From Pomacea canaliculata (taxonomy: Eukaryota; Mollusca; Gastropoda; Architaenioglossa; Ampullariidae): 64,000 nucleotides of DNA. A model generated the notes under the pieces. It saw only the letters and a program-made list of their open reading frames with translations, ran no database searches and was not told the DNA's origin. The translations under genes were made by a program, and so were the position numbers. Location: the NCBI RefSeq assembly GCF_003073045.1, contig NC_037596.1, positions 9,693,553 to 9,757,552 of the forward strand. Direction: 5' to 3'. Below are positions 23,303-33,151 of this stretch, piece by piece. Each line of letters starts with the position of its first letter. Position 1 is the stretch's first letter.

Positions 23303-23388
23303 GTTTTTGTGTCTATCTGTTGGGGAAAAGATCTCGAGCAAAATAACTTCTCTGTTTTCATAATCCGGGCATTTCGATCAACACAACG

Positions 23389-25579
23389 ATGTCTGTACTT
23401 GCCAGCCTTGTTTTTCTTGTAATACTGAAGGACTGCTCAGGTAAGCCTTTCGCTAACCATAATAAGCAATAAATTCTATAAAGATAATGATTACATCATG
23501 ATGATGATGATGAGGAGGAGGAGAAGAGGAAAAGAAGAAGAGGAGGAGGAGAAAAAAGACTACGTAGAGCTAAGATAAAACTAAAAAAAAGAATGAGAGA
23601 TGAAATCTTTTGGTCATTTATTTGGTAATTATATTTTGATATTTCCCTTATAGTATTTTATACAATTCAAATGAAATTTAGTGTAAAAATGGCAACTGAA
23701 TTTTTTAAATGTGAATATTTGTTTGATGTAAAATAAATTTTAAAATATTATGTGCTACATTTATAGGTCATGCTATCGAAGGGTGCAGTTCTGACTCTCC
23801 TATGGATGTGGATCCGGCTCCCCTATTTTTTAAATGTGTAGACCTCACGCCTGACCAGCATGTGTCCTGGCACCTGTTGAAAAGGGATGGCAGCAATAAC
23901 GATGAAATCAGCCTCCTGAATGTTGCGGTGTGTTTACGGGGTGAATTTTGCAGTTCACTGCTCACTGGTGCTGCCGCAGAGCGATCGGATGACGGCTCCA
24001 GCGTTCTGAAAATATTCTCACCTGCTGTGCTGGAGTCCTTGAGCATCACCTGCAGGGCTTTTGATAACATAAATACGTACAGCACCACGTACATGACTGA
24101 CTACACCTGCAACTTAGCCATAAGAGGTAAGTACATAGATTATTTATTACCCCTTAATTTTGAACTGAAAACTGTTTAGATCTGTGGCTTGGTGTGTAGT
24201 GAGCGTGAGCAGCAAGAAGGTCGAGTTGGTCCCTGATTTTTTTCAGCAAAGATGTAGGCAACAGAAATGGTGATGGAAGCTTTCAGAGAGCACACAAGGT
24301 TGACCACAAGTTTAGTCCCTTTGTGGTCATCAAGCTACACCTTTCATTGTCTTATTATACACTTGTACAACCTCCCTCTACCCTAGATCTCTGTAATGCT
24401 TTTGATTGAGTTTTGGAGGGATCGAGACCTTCCACACAGCCGTGGTGTTCTCCGACATATAGAAATAAATAAAAAAAAAAATTCCTGAAAGTAAAATCCA
24501 CAGAAAAGAAACTGATCCTCACTTAGCTAAGGCGTTTTCGTGGATGAACAATCTATTCCTCTTCTGTTAATCATAAGCATTTATGAGATCAGATTACTGG
24601 ATTTCTGCTCATATCTCTATAAACCTGCTTGTTGGCTACCCATGAAAAACGTCTAGTTCATACAGATACTTTTGGAAGTATTAATTTCCACTTTTGAATT
24701 TTATTTCTCGCGATTTATTATTGAAATTTTGTGTGTGTAAATGAATGAAAAGTTCCTACATTTCGCTTTTAGTTGTTACCTTATTTTGTGACAGCTGCCG
24801 TCTCATATGTCACCATCTTTTCGTTTTATTTCTCACATATCCATTTTTAAATGGAAGCGGTGATTCTTATTAAATATGTTTCCAGATAACCCAACCTTGG
24901 GTTGCGGGATAGAACCAAATCAAGACCAGACCATGTATACCGCAGGCTGTGAAGTTGAAAATATTTACATCTTAAGCAGACATTACACATGCCAATTCAT
25001 TAAGCTGGCCGAGGTACGTGTTATTTAATAACTGGTATGGTGAACAGTTTATTTCAAGTTATTCTTCATTATACAGGTTTTAAGTACAGAAAAATTTGTA
25101 GTAGAGTGAAAATTAATGCGATACGTTTATGTTATTACACGCCTTTGCTTGAACCGCCTACAGTTTTATTATTGTAAAATGCTGAATTATTTTTCTAGTG
25201 CAAAGAAACGTTGCACAAATAATTCTGTATTATTTTATTAAATTATATAATAGTTTGTTACAATCCGTTTGTATAACTCATTATCATCATCTTCCTCGTC
25301 ATCTTCAACGTCCTTCTCCTCCTCATATTCATCATCATCGTTATCGTTATCGTCACCACCATCATCATCGTCAATTGAAAGAAAACGAAATTTACGAAAT
25401 GTTGGTTTGTCAAGGATGGGACTGAAGAGGAGTTCGGGAATTCCACCTTCATGTTAGTAGAAGAACCACGCCCCGTTACAGGCATTTGTTCTATCCAGTT
25501 TCCGAGTACAGAATACAGCTCGCTGATAGTCCGCCTTCATCCTAATGAAGTGCAAGACATCGCCGATTTAAGAGTGTGA
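23389..25579 (+). CDS. Secreted two-Ig-domain protein D (245 aa)
   Basis: Coding exons 23389-23440, 23767-24126, 24886-25013 and 25382-25579, phases 1, 1 and 0, giving 245 aa. The untranslated exon start is 23303. Signal peptide MSVLASLVFLVILKDCSG. The start is one codon shorter than in B and C because the first of their two ATGs reads ACG. Domain 1 is almost identical to that of C; domain 2 has more replacements (LGCGIE, GCEVEN, HYTCQF, GICSIQFPSTEYS) with every cysteine kept. No membrane segment. AATAAA at 25730. An intact frame in a more diverged copy argues the family is functional. Role unknown; extracellular binding protein inferred. Confidence 0.8.
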
Positions 25580-27230
25580 TATGCTTACAAACCACTCTTC
25601 TCTTATAATTTGTATTCAGAGGCGTCTAACTTTGAAGTCTGCCAAACTTGAAGCAGATTTACTAATCTTTAAAGACGCCGTCGAAGAATTGTCCAGCTGC
25701 TATATATGGAAGTGTATCATATGATGAAGAATAAATAAAATGCAAATTTCGTGAATCCTGATGGTCAGTGTCTAAGACATGAATGTTCTTATGTGGGTGA
25801 AATAATGGGCGAGAGATGATTGAGTTACAGTGACATAAACAGCTCATGCAAACGATTCTATTTTTAGAAATACTACCATTTTGTCACTTCCTGCTTTATG
25901 GACAAATCCAGGCGTGATTAAGAGAAAAAAATTAATATAATAGTTATGGTATTTCTTGTGCCTCTTCGTCATAAAATACCACCAGAATATGTTTTAGTGA
26001 TAATGTTCTGTTTGCAGCTCTGTTTCTGAGCGCTCGTGTTGACCTTTAAATGAATTACAGTTCTGAAAAAAATTGTAAGAAGTCTTTGGAAAAAAAGATG
26101 ATTACTTAGAACACATTTTATTAAAAGCTAAATCATCATCATCAAGCTGATATATAAGCTTACAGGGTAAATGGATTAGTATGAATTATCTTCTATGTAA
26201 AAGAAGCAATCCACTCTTCAGGAGCAGGCAGCTTTAACAATCTTTTTGACCGGAAGACCTTTTGAGATAAATTCTCTAGGATTTTAGCCATTGAATATAC
26301 CTTACTGTCTTTGTTTTGCATACATCAAGACTTAATGACTATTTTTTAAAATTACTATCTTGTTATGACATTTTTTTCAGCTCACGTACACTCTTTTTGT
26401 TTCGCTTTCACTAGTCGCTATTAGAGTTTTAGTTTCAGTTACAAGATGTCGTGCAAAGATGATGTGATCTGTCAACTGGAAAGAGTGTATTGTTTACGAA
26501 ATTTTTATTTTGTGTCGCTTGAACCTCGGAAACTGTCTTACGATGCTTAAATCTTAGCCAACAAATAAATGGTAAGTGTGAACATCAGATAAAATGTCGT
26601 GGGGTCACCTGTCGGAGAAACATCTGAGCGGGATGAGCTTTGTGTTTTTGGCTGGAAGACGATCTTCTATTGTCAAGACTTGAAAAATAAGACAAAGTTT
26701 ACTTATTCAATGTGCAGAAGTACATGATTTATTTTATTATTATTATTTATTTATTTTTAATTTTTTTTGCTTTGGCTTTCAGACTACGAGTAGAAGAAAG
26801 TTGACAGAAGTGTTTAATTAATGTCACATTTATATAATCTATTTTAATTACAATGTCACTCGTCGAATCACAGCTACACACATGGATATTCATCTAAGAG
26901 TAATAATCTAAGGAACAAAAAAGAAGATGCAAAATGAGTGAACAAAACTTTAAAAGAAGTATAAAAATGGTGGAGTAAGGAACGAATTATAGCTTAGGAT
27001 ATACAACGATCATGACATTTTTAAACATATTGATGAATTAAACATATACTAACCCGCAAAAGGAATCTCAAGTACAATCCAATGACAATAACTCAAATAA
27101 AGAAAACATTTGTAAGACTTGTCTGGAATAATCCAGCAGAAGTATTTTTTTTTTACTTTAAAAGGACTAGCAAAGCGATGGTTGGATTTTTAAGAATTGT
27201 CATACATGATAGAATGTTTTTCGTCAGATG
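25580..27230. other. Region between Ig gene D and GC-rich block
   Basis: AT-rich sequence, collinear with but more diverged from 11236-12880 and 18963-20600. It contains the end of gene D (AATAAA 25730) and low-complexity TTATT tracts near 26730. No gene is seen. Confidence 0.55.
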
Positions 27231-27234
27231 TAAA

Positions 27235-27440
27235 GATTGAGGCAGGCTGCGGTGGGCGGTTACAATGTTGTTACAGACGAAATGAAGAATTGTGCCAGCT
27301 TTGGTGCTTGTAAGCTGTTGTCATGGTGCGAGACGATAAACAGCACCGCGCGATGTCTGTGTGTTCCGGGTGGCGGCTGCTGCAGTGCGGGTGGATGCTG
27401 TTTGCTGCTGCAGAGTCACAGCACTCTCGGGGTCAGATGA
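27235..27440. other. GC-rich conserved block, copy D
   Basis: Counterpart of 12885-13085, with an insertion of about 15 bp and a 2-bp loss relative to B and C. It lies about 170 bp beyond the stop codon of the full receptor, so it could be within its 3' UTR. Confidence 0.45.
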
Positions 27441-27611
27441 TGCCAAAGACTTAGTCTGGCTTAGTCCTTATAATATGTAAAATCGTTAGAGTTTCCAAGC
27501 ACTGATAAAATAGCTGTTCTGTCTAACTCGTTTCTGCTAGAAATATTTTTCAGGTTTTTCACGTTATACACGAAAATAATAATGACTTTTTTAAAGCTAA
27601 GCCGCTCACTC

Positions 27612-30600
27612 TTAAGGATGCTGTATTTTAAGGGAGGAAACGAGTGTTTTCTGCATATTCATGCGGCGAGATTTCAACATCTTCAGCAACCGTAGCCGCC
27701 GCAGTTTTCTTCTCGCCTCACGGAGGACGCTCACGGCGTACAGGACAGGGTTGATGGAGGTGCTCATCGGACAGACCAGCAAGACCAGCACACTGAGGAC
27801 TTCAAGAGAATACGATGTTCCTATGTGAGTCGTGAGTCCCACGAAACTCATGAGAGAGCATGACAATGTTTTTGTAACTAGCAGAATGGTTAGTCGTCGA
27901 TTGGCTTTTCTTTCCACAATCTCGGGATGATCGTCTGGACGAACGTTTCCTGATGTCTTCTTGATGCTGAAGAAATAAAGTATATCAGCCGTCATAACTA
28001 AGACAGGATTCAGGACTGCAAAAACTGAAAATTCATAGGTCCACCCGATGAAACCATCCTTATGAACCGGTAAAGGTGCACAGACCGAGTTTTGCCGGTA
28101 AAAATCTGGCTGAGGTGTCATTAGAAACAACGGCAAAGCCGCGAGAACTAGTCCAACGATCCAGGTGAAGCAGCAGCAGATGCAAATTATTAATTTATAT
28201 TGTGAGTGATTATTTTTAAGACTTGATAACAACATGCAGTGTGCTGCTAGGAGGACCAAAGTCATCAAAGACACCTCACTTGAGACAAAGAAAACAACGC
28301 CGACACTTTGACAAAGGTGTCCACCTGTCCACGATTGCTCGTACCATAAATAATGTTCTCCATACACCTGATCTGCGACACCAATAACAAACAGATAAAT
28401 ACCCATAAAGAGATCTGAGAAATTTAAATTAATCATCAGAAACCTGAAGGTCCAGCTAATATTATCTTTCTCTAAGAAAATAGTGTATAAAACACTACAA
28501 ATGTTTCCTGCGATGGACGTGAAACACAGGATCCAGAGAATCACCTTCAGAGGTTTCGAACGCAACAGATTCTGACAAGATGAAAAACTGTCGATCGGTG
28601 CTAAGCAAAGCAAATCCTTCACATCGGGAAGAATTTCTTGACAACAAAGAGTGAAATAGCTGGCGTGAATAGTCCGAAGTGACCTTAGATGCCTCAGAGT
28701 CTCTCTGGGAATTATTTTCATGTCAGTTCCTCTGATGTCTAACTCGGTCAAGTTGTGAATGTAGTGGAACTGTTCAGAACCAAACACTTTAATCAAACTG
28801 AAAGACAGATTTAAAACCTTGATATTGGGAAAAAACGAAAACATTTTCTCTTCGAGCTTGCTTAAGAAAGTTCGTGATATATCAAGATAAGCTAGAGGCG
28901 AATGGGATGCAGTGTAACTTGTGAATAAGGTTTGCAACGGATTGCCACTAAGACGAAGAACTTGGAGATTTTCAAATTGCATAAAATACGACATGTCGAG
29001 CCAGGTAATGAGGTTTTCACTCAGGTCAAATGTTTGGAGACTAGGAAGCGACATGTTGGAAATATTTTGTAAGTTACAAGCTGAGAGACTGAGCCACACG
29101 AGGTGAATGCTGGGATACAGTTCTGTGGTGGACATTCCAGACCCGATGGCGTCCAAATAACGCATGGCAGGGAATTTCTGGGTATCAAACATCGTTGGAC
29201 AAACAAATGCCCATCCCTGGCATACACACCCTTGTGGGCAGCTGAGCTCACAGAACAGTTCGTCGTCGTGTTGTGGACACTGTGGTCGGCCGTCACACAT
29301 GTGGTCAACGTGCACGCACACGGTGGAGGCGCGACACCTGTAGAAACCTGGACACGTGTAACTCGCACAGTCTTCCTCGTCCTCGTGATAAGGGCAGTCG
29401 TACACGCCGTTACACCGGACGTACACAGGTAGACAGTAGCCGTCAGGTGGACACCGGAAGTGCGTGTCTGGGCATGCGTCAGAACTGTTAAGTTCCTTGT
29501 AGATAATGTCATCTTGCTGAGAGAAGTCTATCACTGCCGGAGGTGCATGAAAGGGAGTTCTGGGGACTGTCCATTCTTGAAACGTGACACAGTCTTCGTC
29601 GGAGGCATCCCAGCAGTCCCTGTCGATGTTACAGCGTTTGCTCAGTTCGATGCACTGACCGTTACGACACTTGAATCCATCACAGTGATGGTCACGTGTG
29701 CAGAACGTTTCGTCAGATCCATCCAGGCAGTCTGGTCTGAAATCACACACAAGACTGTAGGGAAGACTGTTAGTGTGGTCCCGACACATAAACATGGCGG
29801 TCAAAACAGATTTTTTGCTCCTCGTCCAGGTCAGACAATGCAGAGCAGACATCTGTGCACCACAATGACTAGCTTGGTCACATGACAGGAAGTCGAAAGT
29901 AAAGTGACCATCAGGACACGATACATAGAGACTATTGTTGTTTTTTATGACATTGTCATTTTTAAAGCTTGACATCTGTGGAGACATTTTAGACACATTC
30001 AGTGTTGGGAGGTAAAACTCACACAACGGAATTCCTTCTTGAAACTGTTGGATGCAAGGCTGCAGGGCAAAGTCATCAAAATGGAGAGAGAAAATGGAAC
30101 AGTGTGTGTTATATATGTTGACAGATATTCTCCCCACTGAGAAGGCGAGATAAACATAATCATAAGCAACAGTGCCATCAGACCAGACCAAGACTTTCTT
30201 GTACTGTGGGGGTAAGGTACCATCGTATGTACTCAAGCCTACATGCATATCAAATGGCGACTTGTCAAAATGATACATTTTATTGAAAGCATTCCGTTCC
30301 TGCTTAGTCTTTGTGTTGCCAAGGTTACCTCCTCTGTTTCTGCACTCCCGACTAGCAGAAGACCAGGTTGAGTATCCTTTGGATTTAAATGAAGAATAGC
30401 ATTTATTTCCCACGGCAACCGAGCCGTTACAGGCAAAACTGCTGAATAAACATCTTGGCCCCTCGTCTTCTCCTCCGTGGCACTCTGGCTCCAGATTGCA
30501 CTCCAGGTGTTGTTTGAACTTGCTGTAGTGAGGAAGGGAACAATCCCACAGCCCGCTGTCCAGCTTGACTGGCGATTCATTGACAGTGTGGAACGAAAAA

Positions 30601-31658
30601 CTCATTTTAAAGCCTTTTCTGAAACATATGTGTGCGTAGAAACGAACTTGTATAGAATGAATAAGCACGAGAGCAGGTACTACTGAATTATAGCAAATCT
30701 CCATCTTCAGTGACAAGTTTTCGTGATGAATTTCGTAGAGTTGGATGGAAATCATTGAGCAAAGATTCATACGTTCATAAGAGTGGATATCGATATAGAA
30801 GCTGACCATGACCACGTGGTTTGGGGGAACATGGACAGTACGAGAAGCGTTCATAAAGCATGGGTGTCTCCTGTTCTCGTCAAAGCCCCACGTGGTCACG
30901 TAGCCGGACGTAAGCGACGTACGCACGAGCGGAAGCGTCATTCGCAAGTCTTCGTCGTTGGCTGTAAACCTTATTTTAAATTCGATGATGGCATTAACTG
31001 TCCTGATTTGAACAAATATCTGGTTGGATCCACCCAGCAACAACGGGAAAAGACGCTCGAAGCTGACGAAGGTTAAGGTGGTCGTCAGATCTGAAAATTC
31101 CTCATCTTCTGAAGTTTTGATGATAACCTCTTCCAGTTCTCTAGAGTAGTCCAGCCTGACTTCAACGTACTTGCTTTCAGGAACGACAATTCTAAAGGTA
31201 CAGTCAAGATTCCTGTTGATTAAACCGTGAATAACACCCGTCTGGCCTGAGAATGTAATCATCTTCTGTGTTACACAAAGTGTTTCGTTGACTTCGTAAA
31301 TGGTTTCTGGTCTTTGCTCGTCTCTTCGAACGATGCTCTCGTATGTATTCCAGTTATTATCAAGTGTGGTCGGATATTTTGTACTGAGAGATTTCCACAA
31401 ATCTGTATGACTATTTCTAATCAGACTACTGTCAAGTTTAAAATCGAAAGGTTGAAGAGAGGGAGAAATATTCTTGCTTAAATGATCATCATGCCGGTAA
31501 CCGGTGGTGTCATCCAGGACATGAGTGAGATTGTTACTTGTGGGTGTCGCTCGGCTATTTCCATGCTCTGTGCTCGCATCGCAACATCTGAAGTGAAAGT
31601 GTTTCCTAACATCTAAAGCAAGAAATGTCACCAATATGAGGTATTCAAGAAAAATCAT
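27612..31658 (-). CDS. GRL101-like multidomain GPCR 1 (1348 aa, single exon)
   Basis: Intronless frame. Order: signal peptide (1-16); variable linker; two CUB-like regions (about 128-235 and 245-357); a conserved hinge (LWDCSLP, HLECNLEPECHGGEDEG, 370-400); a C-type-lectin-like domain (410-548) without an obvious Ca-binding EPN/QPD or WND; four LDLa-type repeats (about 608-653, 659-690, 729-764, 769-803) with the acidic DGSDE or HEDEED signature; an LRR N-cap (807-820) and LRRs (852-1010); seven helices (1038-1310) with NPVLY at 1303-1307; and a basic tail. GRL101 of Lymnaea has a related LDLa-LRR-7TM plan. The position of D/ERY after TM3 reads AHC (about 1139-1141), so G-protein coupling may be altered. 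Surface receptor; ligand unknown. Confidence 0.9.
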   Translation of the reverse strand: MIFLEYLILVTFLALDVRKHFHFRCCDASTEHGNSRATPTSNNLTHVLDDTTGYRHDDHLSKNISPSLQPFDFKLDSSLIRNSHTDLWKSLSTKYPTTLDNNWNTYESIVRRDEQRPETIYEVNETLCVTQKMITFSGQTGVIHGLINRNLDCTFRIVVPESKYVEVRLDYSRELEEVIIKTSEDEEFSDLTTTLTFVSFERLFPLLLGGSNQIFVQIRTVNAIIEFKIRFTANDEDLRMTLPLVRTSLTSGYVTTWGFDENRRHPCFMNASRTVHVPPNHVVMVSFYIDIHSYERMNLCSMISIQLYEIHHENLSLKMEICYNSVVPALVLIHSIQVRFYAHICFRKGFKMSFSFHTVNESPVKLDSGLWDCSLPHYSKFKQHLECNLEPECHGGEDEGPRCLFSSFACNGSVAVGNKCYSSFKSKGYSTWSSASRECRNRGGNLGNTKTKQERNAFNKMYHFDKSPFDMHVGLSTYDGTLPPQYKKVLVWSDGTVAYDYVYLAFSVGRISVNIYNTHCSIFSLHFDDFALQPCIQQFQEGIPLCEFYLPTLNVSKMSPQMSSFKNDNVIKNNNSLYVSCPDGHFTFDFLSCDQASHCGAQMSALHCLTWTRSKKSVLTAMFMCRDHTNSLPYSLVCDFRPDCLDGSDETFCTRDHHCDGFKCRNGQCIELSKRCNIDRDCWDASDEDCVTFQEWTVPRTPFHAPPAVIDFSQQDDIIYKELNSSDACPDTHFRCPPDGYCLPVYVRCNGVYDCPYHEDEEDCASYTCPGFYRCRASTVCVHVDHMCDGRPQCPQHDDELFCELSCPQGCVCQGWAFVCPTMFDTQKFPAMRYLDAIGSGMSTTELYPSIHLVWLSLSACNLQNISNMSLPSLQTFDLSENLITWLDMSYFMQFENLQVLRLSGNPLQTLFTSYTASHSPLAYLDISRTFLSKLEEKMFSFFPNIKVLNLSFSLIKVFGSEQFHYIHNLTELDIRGTDMKIIPRETLRHLRSLRTIHASYFTLCCQEILPDVKDLLCLAPIDSFSSCQNLLRSKPLKVILWILCFTSIAGNICSVLYTIFLEKDNISWTFRFLMINLNFSDLFMGIYLFVIGVADQVYGEHYLWYEQSWTGGHLCQSVGVVFFVSSEVSLMTLVLLAAHCMLLSSLKNNHSQYKLIICICCCFTWIVGLVLAALPLFLMTPQPDFYRQNSVCAPLPVHKDGFIGWTYEFSVFAVLNPVLVMTADILYFFSIKKTSGNVRPDDHPEIVERKANRRLTILLVTKTLSCSLMSFVGLTTHIGTSYSLEVLSVLVLLVCPMSTSINPVLYAVSVLREARRKLRRLRLLKMLKSRRMNMQKTLVSSLKIQHP

Positions 31659-33151
31659 GTTGGAGGCACATGAGCTTCGTCCACCTCAGAAATGCCCTTC
31701 AACGCCTCTGTTGTGACAAAGAAATTGCTATCTCGTCGGTCGAAGGTAAGAGAAACTTTCTTTAGCAATCGTTTATCAATTGACTGTGCATCCTTATGTT
31801 TGCACCTTTTAAGCAGATTGTATATTCATTTGGAATTACTACAGCTATTTATCCATTTTTTGTTTCACCGAAATGAATTTAGAGTGATTGCATTAGGACT
31901 ATTGCCAGTCCACCGTAAACACTTTCACATGTTGTTCCTAAGACCTAGACTTCATAAAACCTCGGTTGTCGCTAAGTCTGTTATTTAAATGTAACGGTTA
32001 GTTTACTAAATAGCGTTTTGAGACAAATGGATTGTTTTTATTAATAATTAAAGTGTCAGGAAAATGAGCGTATTTTACCAAGGCAGTGTGGAGAAAACCA
32101 GAAACGAAATCTCTTATTTTTTCTTCACTGAAAGCAAATACAAACTCCGAATTTTACAAATTGAGTAGAATTGTGTTCTTCAAAAAAGTTATAAGTATTA
32201 AGCAGTATTTAGGACTTCGTAAGCAGAAGTGAGCATATGTGAACACACACACACACACATGTGTTTAATTTAAGACCAAGTAGTACTAGCCTGAAGAAGA
32301 AATATTTTATTACATTTTATTAAAGACTCCATAGAAAATACATTTTAGGTCTTAACTATTTATTTTTGTTTCCGAAGGTAAGATCAAGACAGAAACATTT
32401 GTTTTTATTTCTTATTATTACTAAAACAATAGCAGTGACATAGAAAAAAGATATTGTGATTTTAAGTTTAATCAAATTCTCCCACAAACTCTACACCACC
32501 TACTGTCAGAAGTGCTTTATCTTACCCTCGATATTGTATAAAACTTAATAGTCTTTACATGATTAAAGAAATACTTAGGGCGTGCCCGTTGACAGTAGAT
32601 AAATGGAAAAGTCAACGATTCGTGTGTTTCCGATTTATTTGTTGAGAATGTTTGGCGCTTTTTTCATAAGTTGTGAGCAGATATACTTTGTAGTTCTGTA
32701 GCTTTGCTACTTAGTTCCCACAAGATGTCCATGTGGAACTGATTTGTTCAAAGATTGAAGAAGAAGAGGCTCACCAATGACCATGCCGTTCTCTGGACAC
32801 GGTAAACCACACACATTCACTGCATTCTATCACCAGCAAGACTGTGACCGTTAGTTTTAATGTGATTAATTACAGAAAACCATTTGGCTTAGGTGGATAA
32901 GTGTTAAGGGAAAGACTGTATCAACATATGGTGTGAAGTATGAGTTGATGAAGGACAGAGATGACCGTGGATAAAAATGAGGTAAACATGAGGCATTCGT
33001 TTCGCGTGAAGTAAAATGTTTTAAGCATTCAACTGGAAAAAAAATTTGTAGATAAAAGCAACACCTTAAAAATTTTTTTTATTAGTCTACTGCTTGTCTT
33101 GTACTAGGCTTAAATTTTACACTCCTGAAATACAATAAAGGTGATAATAAT
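31659..33151. promoter_or_regulatory. Shared intergenic region of two head-to-head receptors
   Basis: About 1.5 kb separates the start codons of the two divergently oriented receptors, so both promoters must lie here unless there are distant noncoding exons. It is AT-rich with a short (AC)n tract near 32240. I see no convincing TATA box. An open frame at 31692-31988 has no recognisable features. Confidence 0.5.

Larger units (their letters stand above)
21346..27970. repeat. Segmental duplication unit D
   Basis: Third unit, more diverged from B and C than they are from each other. It lacks the LINE and has about 500 bp at 22437-22950 absent from B and C. It continues into the complete receptor gene rather than a fragment, so it is likely closest to the ancestral arrangement. 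Confidence 0.85.

Noticed and set aside
29021-29512. Overlapping open frames within the receptor genes, also 35340-35786 and 36554-36793
   Set aside because: Shadows of long GC-richer LDLa and 7TM coding sequence; no independent support.
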